A stretch of DNA of 54,888 bases from Nonomuraea rhizosphaerae (GCF_019396405.1 NZ_JAHKRL010000007.1:1-54888), one strand, 5' to 3'. Positions 43,581 to 51,983 are shown, counted from the stretch's first letter. The notes: generated by a model not told the origin, from the letters alone. Program-made: numbers and translations.

Positions 43581-44732
43581 ATGGCCCAGTTGGAGGGCAT
43601 GGTCCCCGATGGAGTCCGAAGCCTTAACGACACGTTGCGCCAAGCCGAAACCTCGCTGGACTCCATAGGCGAAGAGTTATGGGCACTGCTGTCGAGGGCC
43701 TGGTTACTGCCCTCCTCGGCCGACATAATTCGCCAGGTGGCGGCGTGGGCTGGCGACCAGGGCCCTGAGATCAACAAGCGGCTGTTGCTCCTGGAGCGAA
43801 TGGAGTTGGCCAAACCGGAGCTGTTCGGTGCGGGGAAGCCGCCGATCTCTGTGGACGACTCGTTGTTCGTTCCTGGGGCGGTACTGCCTTTGGCGGGCAA
43901 TGTCTGGGATCGCATCGGTCAGCAGATCCAGGCCACCCTTGACCCTAGTCTGAACTCCGGGGATCCGCTGACGGAACAGGTCAAGGGTGCAGTGGAAGGC
44001 GTCGCCGGACTCGGGAAGCTAGTGGTCGACGTCTCCCCCAACCGTATGATCATCGACCACATGGGGTGGCAGCGCAGCTTGAGCGACCTCAGCCGAGCGT
44101 TGGTAGCCGGAGCCAAGAATCCGGGCGAGTTCGCCAAGTCGGTGCTGGACTGGGATACCTGGACCTCCAACCCTGACCGAGCCTTCGGCCGACTGATCCC
44201 CGACATCATGGCGGCTGTCACGTCGGCCGGTTCCAGCAGCGTGGCGTCAGGCGGGTCAAAGGTTGCCGGGGCCCTGCGGAAGGCCGCCGAGGCTGTGAAG
44301 GCCAAGCCGCCGGCCAAGCCGTCACCGTTGACCTTGGGCAAGCACTTCGGCCGCAAGGAGAAGGAAATCCCTCCGCTGTTCCGTGGAGACGGGCGGCCAA
44401 CAGATGAGATCTTCCAGGATGGGATGACGGCTCGCAGTCCCGACATGAGCCTCGAAGAGCATCTCGGTGGAGGGAATGGCCTTATCGGTGCATCAAAGAT
44501 CAAGGATGTGGCGAGGGGATTCGCCATTCAACACAGGGGATATATTTATGAGATCGAGGACCGAGGTAATAGCATACGCGTGAAGTACCCGCCCGGCTAC
44601 GGACACCTCGCGGGCGAGAGAGAGTTCGTGTTCACGAGGATCGAGCCATCACAGGTCCGAGGCGCCTGGAAGCCCGGAAAACTCGGAAAGCCAGATATAT
44701 GGATTCCCAATCCCAACTTCAAACCGAAGTGA
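43581..44732 (+). CDS. Polymorphic toxin with C-terminal ADP-ribosyltransferase domain
   Basis: A 383-residue protein. Residues 1-75 are helical and LXG/WXG-like, residues 110-260 a linker region, and the C-terminal 120 residues resemble enterotoxin-A/pierisin/scabin ADP-ribosyltransferases: R268 in LFRGDGR, a serine-containing strand in GASKIKDVARGFA (STS position), and E346-R-E348 as the ExE pair. This R-S-E arrangement marks NAD-dependent ADP-ribosylation. The target is unknown. The following gene overlaps and is likely the immunity protein. Confidence 0.7.
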   Translation: MAQLEGMVPDGVRSLNDTLRQAETSLDSIGEELWALLSRAWLLPSSADIIRQVAAWAGDQGPEINKRLLLLERMELAKPELFGAGKPPISVDDSLFVPGAVLPLAGNVWDRIGQQIQATLDPSLNSGDPLTEQVKGAVEGVAGLGKLVVDVSPNRMIIDHMGWQRSLSDLSRALVAGAKNPGEFAKSVLDWDTWTSNPDRAFGRLIPDIMAAVTSAGSSSVASGGSKVAGALRKAAEAVKAKPPAKPSPLTLGKHFGRKEKEIPPLFRGDGRPTDEIFQDGMTARSPDMSLEEHLGGGNGLIGASKIKDVARGFAIQHRGYIYEIEDRGNSIRVKYPPGYGHLAGEREFVFTRIEPSQVRGAWKPGKLGKPDIWIPNPNFKPK

Positions 44733-45139
44733 TAACGCATGGGCTCGAACTGGTCAGCCTTGCCGACGAAAGCCGTTTGCCGTGTCGCGTCACAACGCAG
44801 ATTTTGGGTGAGGTGTGCGAGCTACGGCTTGATTGGACGGGCGTGTCGCCCATCATCCTGCGGTCGTCAGTTGATTTCGAAGACACGCTGCGCGAACTGC
44901 GAGCAACGCTGGAGCAACAAGGATTTCTCCTGTTGTGTAACAGATTCCGCCGCAATGCTTTCGTCTCCTCGATGTCACGCCAGATGAGTGATGGCCTGGG
45001 ATGTTATCTGGTAACCGCACATAGGCCCGTATCCCCCGACCAGATCGTTAATTGCCTCGCCCCAGCTCCGAGAGAATCCGTTGTCCTCGCCGAAGAAAAC
45101 GCGAAGTATATCGAGGAGTGGATCGCCGGATTCGATTGA
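44699..45139 (+). CDS. Putative immunity protein
   Basis: A 146-residue soluble protein of unknown family: LGEVCELRLDWTGVSPIILR, then FEDTLRELRATLEQQGFLLL, then YLVTAHRPVSPDQIVNCL. It overlaps the toxin 3' end; either the ATG at 44699 or the GTG at 44729 (GTGA overlap, 136 residues) could be the start. Function is inferred purely from its position after an ADP-ribosyltransferase toxin. Confidence 0.6.
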   Translation: MDSQSQLQTEVITHGLELVSLADESRLPCRVTTQILGEVCELRLDWTGVSPIILRSSVDFEDTLRELRATLEQQGFLLLCNRFRRNAFVSSMSRQMSDGLGCYLVTAHRPVSPDQIVNCLAPAPRESVVLAEENAKYIEEWIAGFD

Positions 45140-45259
45140 TCACTCCAACATCTTTCGGCAAGCATAGTTACGCATCTGGAATTGAGGACGAGAGGGCGGG
45201 AATAGCTCGTCACATTTCGCGGCCACCAATGACGAAGCGATGTGCTCTGCACGATTGCT

Positions 45260-45622
45260 TCAGGTCTTTCTTGGACGCGCCACTGGGATAGCTGTTTTCC
45301 TACGCGGTACCGTCGCAACGTTCCGATGAGTCTGATGCGGAAGATTTAACACATTCGGCTGGCGATGCTTCTCTCGCCGCACCGCTTTGTTCTTCGGTGC
45401 CTGGAGCTCTGAACTGGGCGCCGCGGAGGGCATCGCCTGGAGCGGGAGTGTGGATGCCAGCGGCGAAATCTGCGCCACCGGGCGTTCTGCAACGCTGGGG
45501 AGAGACATCGGCGTCGAGGGTGCCCTCGTCGGCGCCGAATCGCTGCCAGCGTTCCATGCACTCGACCAGACGCCCAAGCCAACGCAGACAGCGAAGCTGA
45601 CGATGAGCGTTGGCCGGGTTAG
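45260..45622 (-). pseudogene. 5'-truncated small membrane protein with basic tail
   Basis: Encodes LIVSFAVCVGLGVWSSAWNA as a membrane helix, a Pro/Ala/Ser linker, and a basic tail (KNKAVRREKHRQPNVL). The frame reaches an IS end at 45623 with no ATG or GTG before the helix, so the N-terminus was probably lost there. Layout matches the frame at 25315-25806. The 45140-45259 stretch holds nothing else. Confidence 0.4.
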
Positions 45623-45668
45623 TACTCCAGCGACACTTCGCGATCTTGAGAGGTTGGCGTCACATGGC
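45623..45668 (+). repeat. Solo IS end (IS701-like)
   Basis: About 46 bp starting TACTCCAGCGACACTTCGCG match the right boundary of the IS remnant at 47073-47279 when that is read on the other strand, continuing through a shared CACATGGC. No transposase lies beside it. Confidence 0.65.
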
Positions 45669-45737
45669 GATGGTCGGGTCATCATGCGATGACAGATTCT
45701 CGTCTCAACACCCACGGCCGCACGCTCCAATAATGAT

Positions 45738-46997
45738 ATGACGGCCACAATCTCCAGGGTTCTACGTGCGGCTGTGCTCATAGCCTGCGCCGCCGTTGCG
45801 GCCCTGGCATGCGCCCGCACCTCACCACTTGCCGCGCCAGCAGGTTCACCGCCGGGGTCCGCGCACGACCCGCCACCGAATCACCAGCCAACTTCTTTAG
45901 CGCCGCCACGGCGCACGCGTCGATTACTCCGCTCGCTCGGCCTAATCCTGTTCCTGGTCATCATCGCCGCGGCAACCCAGAGCGCTCTCAACCCCCTTCT
46001 CCCGGCCTGGGGGCGCTGGACGGCCGGCGGCCTGGCCATGGCCGCCACGACTTGTCTTGTGATCGGGCTACTGATCGGCCCCGCCGCCCGCTACCTGTCC
46101 GGCGAACGCACCCCGATCACTGACACTGAGCGTCGGCAGATGACTGCCACCGAGCGTATCGAAGCACTCAACGCCGCCCGCCATACCCTGATTCAGGCGG
46201 CCACCGGTCTCGTCGTCATCGGCGGTGTCGCCTTCACCGCCCTCGGTCTGTGGTATACCGCCCGTACGGTCGAGACCGCTCAGGAAGGCCAGATCACCGA
46301 CCGCTACACCAAAGCGGTGGAACAACTCGGCCACGCCCGACAGGACGTGCGCTTGGGTGGCATTTACGCGCTCCAGCGTCTGGCCGACGACTCTCCCCGT
46401 GACAAAGACACCATCCGCAACGTGCTGTCCGCGTACGTCCGCAGCCATGATTCCTGCACCGTGCGACCTGAGCAGAAGAAGCCTCCCCGCGTGTGCGCTT
46501 CAGAGGCTAAGGAACTGCGCATACCTGAAGCGAGTATCACGCCGGGAGCGGACGTCATTGCAGCGCTCTCCATCGCCTCAGATTTGGGCTCTCGCACGGC
46601 TGCCGCTGATCTCTCCAGGGTGCGATTCCCCACCACAATCCTAAGATCCACACGCATGCCCCATGCGTACCTGGTCAGTGCGGACCTACGGGGCGCGGAC
46701 CTGGTCGACGCAGACCTACGCGGCGTAAACCTGCGTGGAGCGAACCTGCGTAGCGCAGGCCTGGCCAGCGCGGACCTGCGTGGCACGGATCTGCGCGCCG
46801 CCTACCTGAGGGACGCAGACCTGGGTGGCGCGGACCTGCGTGGCGCGAACCTTCGTGGTGCGAATCTGAGCGGTGCGGCCCTGGGCAGCGCGGACCCACG
46901 TGGCGCTGACCTGCGGGCTGTTCTTGGCAAGACTGAGCAGGAGATACGTGAGGCAGCCGTGGTCGATTCGAACACGCTGATTGATCCACTGCTGTGA
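45738..46997 (+). CDS. Membrane protein with pentapeptide-repeat domain
   Basis: A 419-residue protein. An N-terminal membrane region holds three hydrophobic segments (AAVLIACAAVAALACA as a possible lipoprotein-like start, LGLILFLVIIAAATQSAL, and MAATTCLVIGLLIGPAA), another helix lies near residue 155, then YTKAVEQLGHARQDVRLGGIYALQRLA, and from about 285 to 395 a run of A(D/N)LRX repeats (ADLRGADLVDADLRG) forming a right-handed beta helix. The same architecture is frequent in actinomycetes; roles include signalling scaffolds and gyrase or phage interference. The DNA repeats here are codon-level repeats, not CRISPR. Confidence 0.8.
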   Translation: MTATISRVLRAAVLIACAAVAALACARTSPLAAPAGSPPGSAHDPPPNHQPTSLAPPRRTRRLLRSLGLILFLVIIAAATQSALNPLLPAWGRWTAGGLAMAATTCLVIGLLIGPAARYLSGERTPITDTERRQMTATERIEALNAARHTLIQAATGLVVIGGVAFTALGLWYTARTVETAQEGQITDRYTKAVEQLGHARQDVRLGGIYALQRLADDSPRDKDTIRNVLSAYVRSHDSCTVRPEQKKPPRVCASEAKELRIPEASITPGADVIAALSIASDLGSRTAAADLSRVRFPTTILRSTRMPHAYLVSADLRGADLVDADLRGVNLRGANLRSAGLASADLRGTDLRAAYLRDADLGGADLRGANLRGANLSGAALGSADPRGADLRAVLGKTEQEIREAAVVDSNTLIDPLL

Positions 46998-47072
46998 CAT
47001 GACGGGTGCTCCTGCTGACCACGGGTTGTCCGGTGCCAGAACTGATGCAGGGGGTCTGACCTGGTCTTCTAG

Positions 47073-47279
47073 TACTCCAGTGACACATCGCGATCATGGG
47101 TCGGATCTGTGCTGGTAGTGGCAGTGCCGGGCTGTGGCCTGGTGGCGTCGGCGCCAGTACGACCAGCGCAGGACGTCCGTGACGGAGCGGTGCCGGGTCA
47201 GCACGAGCACGGCGTGATCACGCGGTGGCCGTGGCCATGTGACACCGACCTCTCAAGATCGCGAAGTGTCACTGGAGTA
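47073..47279 (-). mobile_element. 207-bp IS701-like remnant with both terminal repeats
   Basis: Inverted ends TACTCCAGTGACAC at 47073 and its complement ending at 47279 bracket the last part of a transposase on the minus strand, LTRHRSVTDVLRWSYWRR followed by RHQATARHCHYQ and a stop near 47094. The rest of the transposase has been deleted, leaving a MITE-sized element. Between it and AICE-2 int (47280-47557) I see no gene. Confidence 0.7.
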
Positions 47280-47557
47280 TTAGGCGATCCCAGCCTCGAA
47301 GAGGGGACTGCTGCGGGGGGACTGGAGTTGCGTACCTTCGCTAACCGAGGGCGTCAGATGTGCTGGGGAACCGCGACTGGTCTCGGAGGGGCAGTCTGTA
47401 AGGTGGGCGCCTCAGCGGACGCCATTCGCCGGAAGAAGGTGCGGAGCGGTTCTGATCGTTCTGCATAGGCCCTCCTCTCATCGCCCGGTCATCCCAGAGT
47501 GACGCAGTGTGACAGCGCTTGGCGGGAACGACGGGCATACTGAGCAGCACGAAGTGA

Positions 47558-47586
47558 CTACGGCCCCGGTCATGCCGGGGCCGTAG
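47558..47586 (-). terminator. Hairpin after AICE-2 int
   Basis: Twelve-bp perfect stem CTACGGCCCCGG/CCGGGGCCGTAG with a 5-nt loop, 15 nt past the integrase stop; probable terminator without a long T-run. Confidence 0.75.
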
Positions 47587-47601
47587 TTGGGTGAACGGGA
47601 G

Positions 47602-48966
47602 TTATTCGCTCAAGGCGTCGTTGATCTTGCCGTTGATCTGTTCCTGCTGGCCGTCCATGCACTTGGCGTACACCCGCAGCAGGACGTCCACGCTGTGGCC
47701 GGCGCGCTTCGCGACTTCGACAGCCGGGACGCCCGCGTTCAGCCAGAGCGAGACTGCCGCATGGCGCAGGTCGTACGGTCGAGCGGCCAGCGACGACGCG
47801 ATCTGTGCCGGGCTGAGGGCGAGCTTGCGGGTTTCCTGCCAGACGTAGGAGTGCGCTGAGCTGGAGTAGGTGCCGCCGGTGCCCGTGCTGAAGATTCTGC
47901 CGTCCTTGGCGGTCCCATAAGTGGTGATGTGCTCGCGGAGCATAGCGACCAGGACGGGTGGGATGGGGATCTCTCGTGTCTCCTTGTCCGCGCGGTGCTT
48001 CAGGCTGCGCGACTCGTGGGTCTCACCGGAGTTGGTCCAGCGCTTCGTTCCTTGGGGGCGAGCCTTCTCCAGAACGATCAGGCCCCAGCCTGACGCCGGC
48101 AAGGTGCAGTTCCTCAGGCGTAGGTCAGCCGCTTCCTCCGGCCTGAGCGCGGCGTAGTACATGCACGCGAACAGTGCTTGAAGCCGTGCGCCTCGCTTGC
48201 GCCCCACCTGGGGCACGGCGTCGAGGAGCTGCCTCGCTTGGGCCGGGTTGACCACCGTACGAGGATCAACAGCGGTCACGGCTCTGGGTACCGTCCACTT
48301 GATCCCGTCCAGTGGGTTGCTGCTGAACACCTTTTGCTCCACCGCGTGTTCCAGGAGGTGATGTAGGACGGCGCGCTTACGCCGTACCGTGTTCGCTCCT
48401 GCCGGAGTACCGGCGAAGGTGGCCGAGACAGCGTCGAGGGCCCTGCGAAGTACGTACGCCTCTCCCAGTTCCGACAGCGGGAGTGACGCCCTCTCCAACC
48501 AGCTCAAAGCCGCAGCTTGGGACGAGGTAAGGTCAGCGCGCCTCCCTTCAGGGAGAAGGACGTGAATCTTGAGGACCTCGCGCAGTTCTTCCATGGCGGG
48601 ACGGCGAGGCGCGTCGGCCACCAGGACGGGGACCAGCGTCAGGAGCGCGTACGCGTCGGTCTCACGGGTCCGGGCAGCCGAGGTGTTCCAGCGTCCGAGT
48701 ACGTATGCCTGGGCGAATTGCAGGAATGAAGGCCCACAGGATTCGGGGGCAAGCATTGACACCGGAAGGCCGGTGGCAACGTCGAACTCCTCCCCTGCCT
48801 TGGCTGCCTGCCTCAGGTCGGACATGAAGGCGTTGGCCAGTCCCTTGGTACGGAAACTTTTCGAGCGCTCCTTGCCAGCGACCCTCCATCGAGCGACGTA
48901 GGAGGAGGTGCCGCAGTTGGTGCGCTGCTGGATCTGGCTGAACCTCACGTCGTAAGTGGTCTTCAC
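47602..48966 (-). CDS. int: AICE-2 tyrosine integrase
   Basis: A 454-residue recombinase: MYYAALRPEEA for the first catalytic arginine, YDLRHAAVSLW (tyrosine in the HxxR histidine position), AGHSVDVLL and the nucleophile in RVYAKC. The last 60 residues are strongly similar to the AICE-1 integrase while the N-terminal halves differ more. The GTG at 48966 overlaps the xis stop (GTGA). Confidence 0.92.
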   Translation of the reverse strand: MKTTYDVRFSQIQQRTNCGTSSYVARWRVAGKERSKSFRTKGLANAFMSDLRQAAKAGEEFDVATGLPVSMLAPESCGPSFLQFAQAYVLGRWNTSAARTRETDAYALLTLVPVLVADAPRRPAMEELREVLKIHVLLPEGRRADLTSSQAAALSWLERASLPLSELGEAYVLRRALDAVSATFAGTPAGANTVRRKRAVLHHLLEHAVEQKVFSSNPLDGIKWTVPRAVTAVDPRTVVNPAQARQLLDAVPQVGRKRGARLQALFACMYYAALRPEEAADLRLRNCTLPASGWGLIVLEKARPQGTKRWTNSGETHESRSLKHRADKETREIPIPPVLVAMLREHITTYGTAKDGRIFSTGTGGTYSSSAHSYVWQETRKLALSPAQIASSLAARPYDLRHAAVSLWLNAGVPAVEVAKRAGHSVDVLLRVYAKCMDGQQEQINGKINDALSE

Positions 48967-49157
48967 TTCGCCTCCCGTCGTGTGTTGAGCCAGGTCATGA
49001 GGTCGCTTCGCCAGACGCGGAGTTCGAGGTTGGGTAGTTGGATGCAAACCGGCGCGCGGCCGAGTTCGCGCCAGCGGTAGAAGGTGCGGCGGGAGACCCC
49101 GCCCAGTTCGGCGAGGACCTGCGGAACAGTCAGCAACTCGTCGCTTCTGCTGCTCAT
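48963..49157 (-). CDS. xis: AICE-2 excisionase (MerR-type HTH)
   Basis: A 64-residue winged helix protein: LLTVPQVLAELGGVSRRTFY, RWRELGRAP and LRVWRSDLMTWLNTR. Same plan as the AICE-1 Xis. Overlaps repSA by ATGA and int by GTGA, so rep, xis and int are one transcription unit. Confidence 0.88.
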   Translation of the reverse strand: MSSRSDELLTVPQVLAELGGVSRRTFYRWRELGRAPVCIQLPNLELRVWRSDLMTWLNTRREAK

Positions 49158-50521
49158 CGAGGATCACCGCCAGGGCTTGGGAGGCGGACGCCGGTGAGCG
49201 CTGCCGCGAGGAGTTGTTCACCCGCGGAGAGGCCCTGTCCGGCGTACTGCCAGTGGGCGATGACGAGGACCGTGTCCTCCTCGAAGAGCGGCAGTCGGCC
49301 GGTGGTGATCGCTTCGGCGCGAATGTGTTCCTCGCGGGCGGCGCGCAGGGCGCCGAGGGTGGTGGAGTAGCGGCGACTCTTGGTGGAGAAGTGGCCACGG
49401 AAGCCGAGCATGTGAGCCCAGTGAGTCAGCCGGAGATTGGCAAGGTCGGGATGGCGACCGAGGCGCATGCAGGCGGCGATAAGTCTCCGAGCGTGATCGC
49501 GCACCGGTAGGGCGTCGAGGTTGTCGAGAGGCTGAATACGCCGGTCGAGGGTGCCGGTGCATTCGGCGGCTTTGGTGGCGTACTTGGAGATGTAGGCGGC
49601 GACGGCTTGTTCGGTGAGTTCGCCGTCCATGGCGATGCGGCGGACGTCGAGCTGTGTGCCCCACCAGAAGGTACGGCCGAGGGGCTTTACCTCCGCCGTC
49701 ACAGCTGCGGCCGCATGTCGGACGGCTTGTTCCAGGGCGTCGGCGGTGGCCCAGGCGGGTGGTGGTGAGTTGGGTCCATCAGGTCCGTCGAGGCGGATGA
49801 CTGCGTGGAAGTGGACGACGCCGCGCCGCTGATACTCGGCCACCTTGGCGAAGCCGATGCTGGCTTGCTCACGAAGCGCCTTGAGCGTCAGGCCGGAGAG
49901 CTTGGCGAAGCGTCGGCGAAGGGCCAGGGTGAAGCGGCGCCACAGCTCAGGGCTGAGGGCGTTGAACAGAACTGAACCGTCGTAGTCGTAGCAGTCGGGG
50001 CACAACGGTTCGCCGAGCCGGGGATCGTCGGCGCTGTGCCGGTTGGCGCAGGACATGACCTGTCCGTGCGGGCAGGTCTCAGCGTCGCGGCGGGCATGGC
50101 AGGGCAGGACCTTGCCGTTCTTCTCTCGCCGTACGTGCACGGCCCCGAAGGACGGTGCGGTAAGGGTGACGAACAGGCACGGGTGGCTGCTGACGGTCTC
50201 GGGTACGCCCTTGCCGCCGACGAGGCCGGCGCGGACGAGTTGGTAGGTGTCGGCGCGGTAGATCTCGGCGCAGGCGGGGCAGCGGGAGGCGCGGCGGGTC
50301 TTGCAGGGAACGCGCAGGATGCCGTCGGGCTCGTGGTTGGTGCTGTAGCGGTGGAGCAATTGGCCGTTGGCCTGGTCATAGTGTTCGACCTTGCCACGCA
50401 GGTGGATGGGCTGACGGCAGCCGCCGGTGCGCTTGATCTGGCTGGCCCAGCGGTCATAGTTCGGGTCGTTCAGTCGGGAGATCATCCCGGCTACGGCATG
50501 GCTGTGAGCAGGGTGGGGCAA
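49154..50521 (-). CDS. repSA: RepSA-type rolling-circle replication initiator
   Basis: A 455-residue initiator of the pSAM2 RepSA family. An N-terminal cysteine-rich part (CPACAEIYRADTYQL, CYDYDG) precedes the HUH motif HFHAVIRLDG near residue 235 and YISKYATKAAE near 320, which holds the nicking tyrosine. It would start rolling-circle replication of the excised circle, unlike the Prim-Pol system of AICE-1. The GTG/ATG region at 50521 is preceded by hairpin H5. Confidence 0.9.
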   Translation of the reverse strand: MPHPAHSHAVAGMISRLNDPNYDRWASQIKRTGGCRQPIHLRGKVEHYDQANGQLLHRYSTNHEPDGILRVPCKTRRASRCPACAEIYRADTYQLVRAGLVGGKGVPETVSSHPCLFVTLTAPSFGAVHVRREKNGKVLPCHARRDAETCPHGQVMSCANRHSADDPRLGEPLCPDCYDYDGSVLFNALSPELWRRFTLALRRRFAKLSGLTLKALREQASIGFAKVAEYQRRGVVHFHAVIRLDGPDGPNSPPPAWATADALEQAVRHAAAAVTAEVKPLGRTFWWGTQLDVRRIAMDGELTEQAVAAYISKYATKAAECTGTLDRRIQPLDNLDALPVRDHARRLIAACMRLGRHPDLANLRLTHWAHMLGFRGHFSTKSRRYSTTLGALRAAREEHIRAEAITTGRLPLFEEDTVLVIAHWQYAGQGLSAGEQLLAAALTGVRLPSPGGDPR

Positions 50522-50562
50522 GATGGATCCGTCCTGTCCGGATGTGATCTGGAGTGGGATGG

Positions 50563-50609
50563 CCCCTCACCTGGCGCGGAACTTGGCGGTTGTGTGGCCA
50601 GGTGAGGGG
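50563..50609 (-). promoter_or_regulatory. Conserved-loop hairpin H5 ahead of repSA
   Basis: A perfect 13-bp stem CCCCTCACCTGGC/GCCAGGTGAGGGG with a 21-nt loop whose transcribed-strand centre is CAACCGCCAAGTTCC. It begins 7 nt after the stop of the small gene at 50617 and ends 41 nt before repSA. It shares the loop core with the AICE-1 hairpins. Confidence 0.7.
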
Positions 50610-50616
50610 ATCTCGG

Positions 50617-50733
50617 CTATGCGCCGTGGTTGTCGATGCCGCTGCCGTGACAGTCGCGGCAGGTGTTGCCGTCTTGGTCGACTCCGGTGGCGTTGCAGGT
50701 GCAGCAGCAGTAGTGCGCGATCGGGACGCTCAT
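50617..50733 (-). CDS. 38-residue cysteine-rich protein
   Basis: MSVPIAHYCCCTCNATGVDQ, then CRDCHGSGIDNHGA: CxC and CxxC pairs 10 residues apart as in a mini zinc ribbon (CxxCxGxG-like). It lies between hairpin H5 and another small gene in the same direction. Too short to be certain, but the motif and spacing are non-random. Confidence 0.5.
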   Translation of the reverse strand: MSVPIAHYCCCTCNATGVDQDGNTCRDCHGSGIDNHGA

Positions 50734-50738
50734 GGTGA

Positions 50739-50900
50739 TCACCGGTTGTCGCGCGGGTCGATGCGGACGTAGACGCGGTACCGACGCGGGTGAGCGCGGT
50801 CGGGAAACGCTCTCGACACCGCGGTGACGGTGAAAACCTCGCGCAGGTGGATCAGGCCGAGCGTGATCTCCGCACGATTGCCTTCGAGGCGGATGCGCAT
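50739..50900 (-). CDS. 53-residue hypothetical protein
   Basis: MRIRLEGNRAEITLGLIHLR then EVFTVTAVSRAFPDR and YRVYVRIDP: a short beta-rich protein. AGGAG lies 8 nt before the ATG at 50900. Small proteins of this kind precede repSA in other AICEs as I recall; function unknown. Confidence 0.55.
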   Translation of the reverse strand: MRIRLEGNRAEITLGLIHLREVFTVTAVSRAFPDRAHPRRYRVYVRIDPRDNR

Positions 50901-50911
50901 TTGATGGGCTC

Positions 50912-51253
50912 CTAAGTGGCGTCAGGCTCGATGCAGCCGTGGTAGCTGCTCTCGGCGTCATGGCGGGCGCGGGCGGCGGCGAGGATGGCCACGGCCCGGT
51001 ATTCGACGGGGCCGAAGTGGACGGAGGTCGTGTAGTGGCCGTACGGCGAGTCCGCGAATTCGATCCCCGAACCGATCTGAGCGGCGATCTCGTCGATCTC
51101 GGCGCGCAGGTCCTCGTCGCTCGCGGGCTTCGGGAAGTGATGGAGTACGACCCTGGACGAGGCCGGCACGTTGGGGTGGGTTTCCAGGAAGACGGCCAGG
51201 TGGAGCAGGCCGTTGATGAGTGCTCTGCGGTGGTCGCTCATGGCGCTCCTCAT
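50912..51253 (-). CDS. Hypothetical AICE protein
   Basis: A 113-residue soluble protein (SDHRRALINGLLHLAVFLET, PYGHYTTSVHFGPVEYRAVA). It is commonly found between spd and rep genes in pSAM2-like elements, without a known role. Its start overlaps the SpdB2 stop by ATGA; a second ATG at 51241 is also possible. Confidence 0.65.
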   Translation of the reverse strand: MRSAMSDHRRALINGLLHLAVFLETHPNVPASSRVVLHHFPKPASDEDLRAEIDEIAAQIGSGIEFADSPYGHYTTSVHFGPVEYRAVAILAAARARHDAESSYHGCIEPDAT

Positions 51254-51960
51254 GAGGGTTCTGGTGTGGTTCGCAGGGTGCGGAGCAGGTCGGAGGCGAG
51301 TTGGTTGGACACGCCCAGGCGGGCGCGCAGCAGGTCGCGAGTGATGGGCTTGCCGTGCTTGGTCTGGTGTTCGGCGGCGACGCGCTGGGCGTAGTCGATG
51401 AGTGCCGGGTCAGGTGCGGGTCCGGCGTCCTGGTCGTCCTCGCTCTTGTCCTCATCGGCGGGGACGAGGGCAGGACGGTCCTCATAGGGGACGGCTTGGG
51501 GACCTTCGGGGACGGACGGGGACGCCGCAGTCCAGGACGGGGACGACTGGAGGACGTCCGGGGACGGTTCGGTACGGGTGGCGGTGGCGCGGCGTTCGAG
51601 CATGGAGACCGCTACGAGGAAGGCGCCGGCCGGGGTGGCGGCGGTGATCCAGCCCCACATGGTCGGGGCGGCTTGTTGCAGGTTCGCGGCCAGGGACAGG
51701 ACGATGCCGCCGGTCAGGACGAGGACAGGCCAGGAGATCGGGCCGCGCCGAGCTTTGCCGGTCTTCTTGTCGCGTTGGCGTTCACGGGCGGCCATGACGC
51801 AGGTCAGGTCGATGCAGACCGCGATGGCCCAGGCCATCCAGCCGTGCTGGCCGTTCTCGGTGGCGGTGTCGCGGATGTGGGTGAACGAGCCCGCGCCCGC
51901 GATGAGCGCCAGGACCAGGACGGGGCCGGTGTCGAGCAGCCAGGCGGCGAAGCGGCGCAT
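51250..51960 (-). CDS. SpdB2-like DUF2637 membrane protein
   Basis: A 236-residue protein with three to four membrane segments (LLDTGPVLVLALIAGAGSF, WMAWAIAVCIDLTCVMAA, WPVLVLTGGIVLSLAANL, ATPAGAFLVAVSML), an acidic linker, and a C-terminal helix-turn-helix-like region (ITRDLLRARLGVSNQLASDL). Counterpart of the AICE-1 protein at 32708; needed for intramycelial spread in related elements. Confidence 0.82.
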   Translation of the reverse strand: MRRFAAWLLDTGPVLVLALIAGAGSFTHIRDTATENGQHGWMAWAIAVCIDLTCVMAARERQRDKKTGKARRGPISWPVLVLTGGIVLSLAANLQQAAPTMWGWITAATPAGAFLVAVSMLERRATATRTEPSPDVLQSSPSWTAASPSVPEGPQAVPYEDRPALVPADEDKSEDDQDAGPAPDPALIDYAQRVAAEHQTKHGKPITRDLLRARLGVSNQLASDLLRTLRTTPEPS

Positions 51961-51983
51961 CTCGTTCCTCCTCTCGGTTCGGG

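Noticed and set aside
46670-46930. CRISPR-like short repeats
   Set aside because: The 15-bp periodicity matches codons of the pentapeptide repeats in an intact reading frame, with no spacers.
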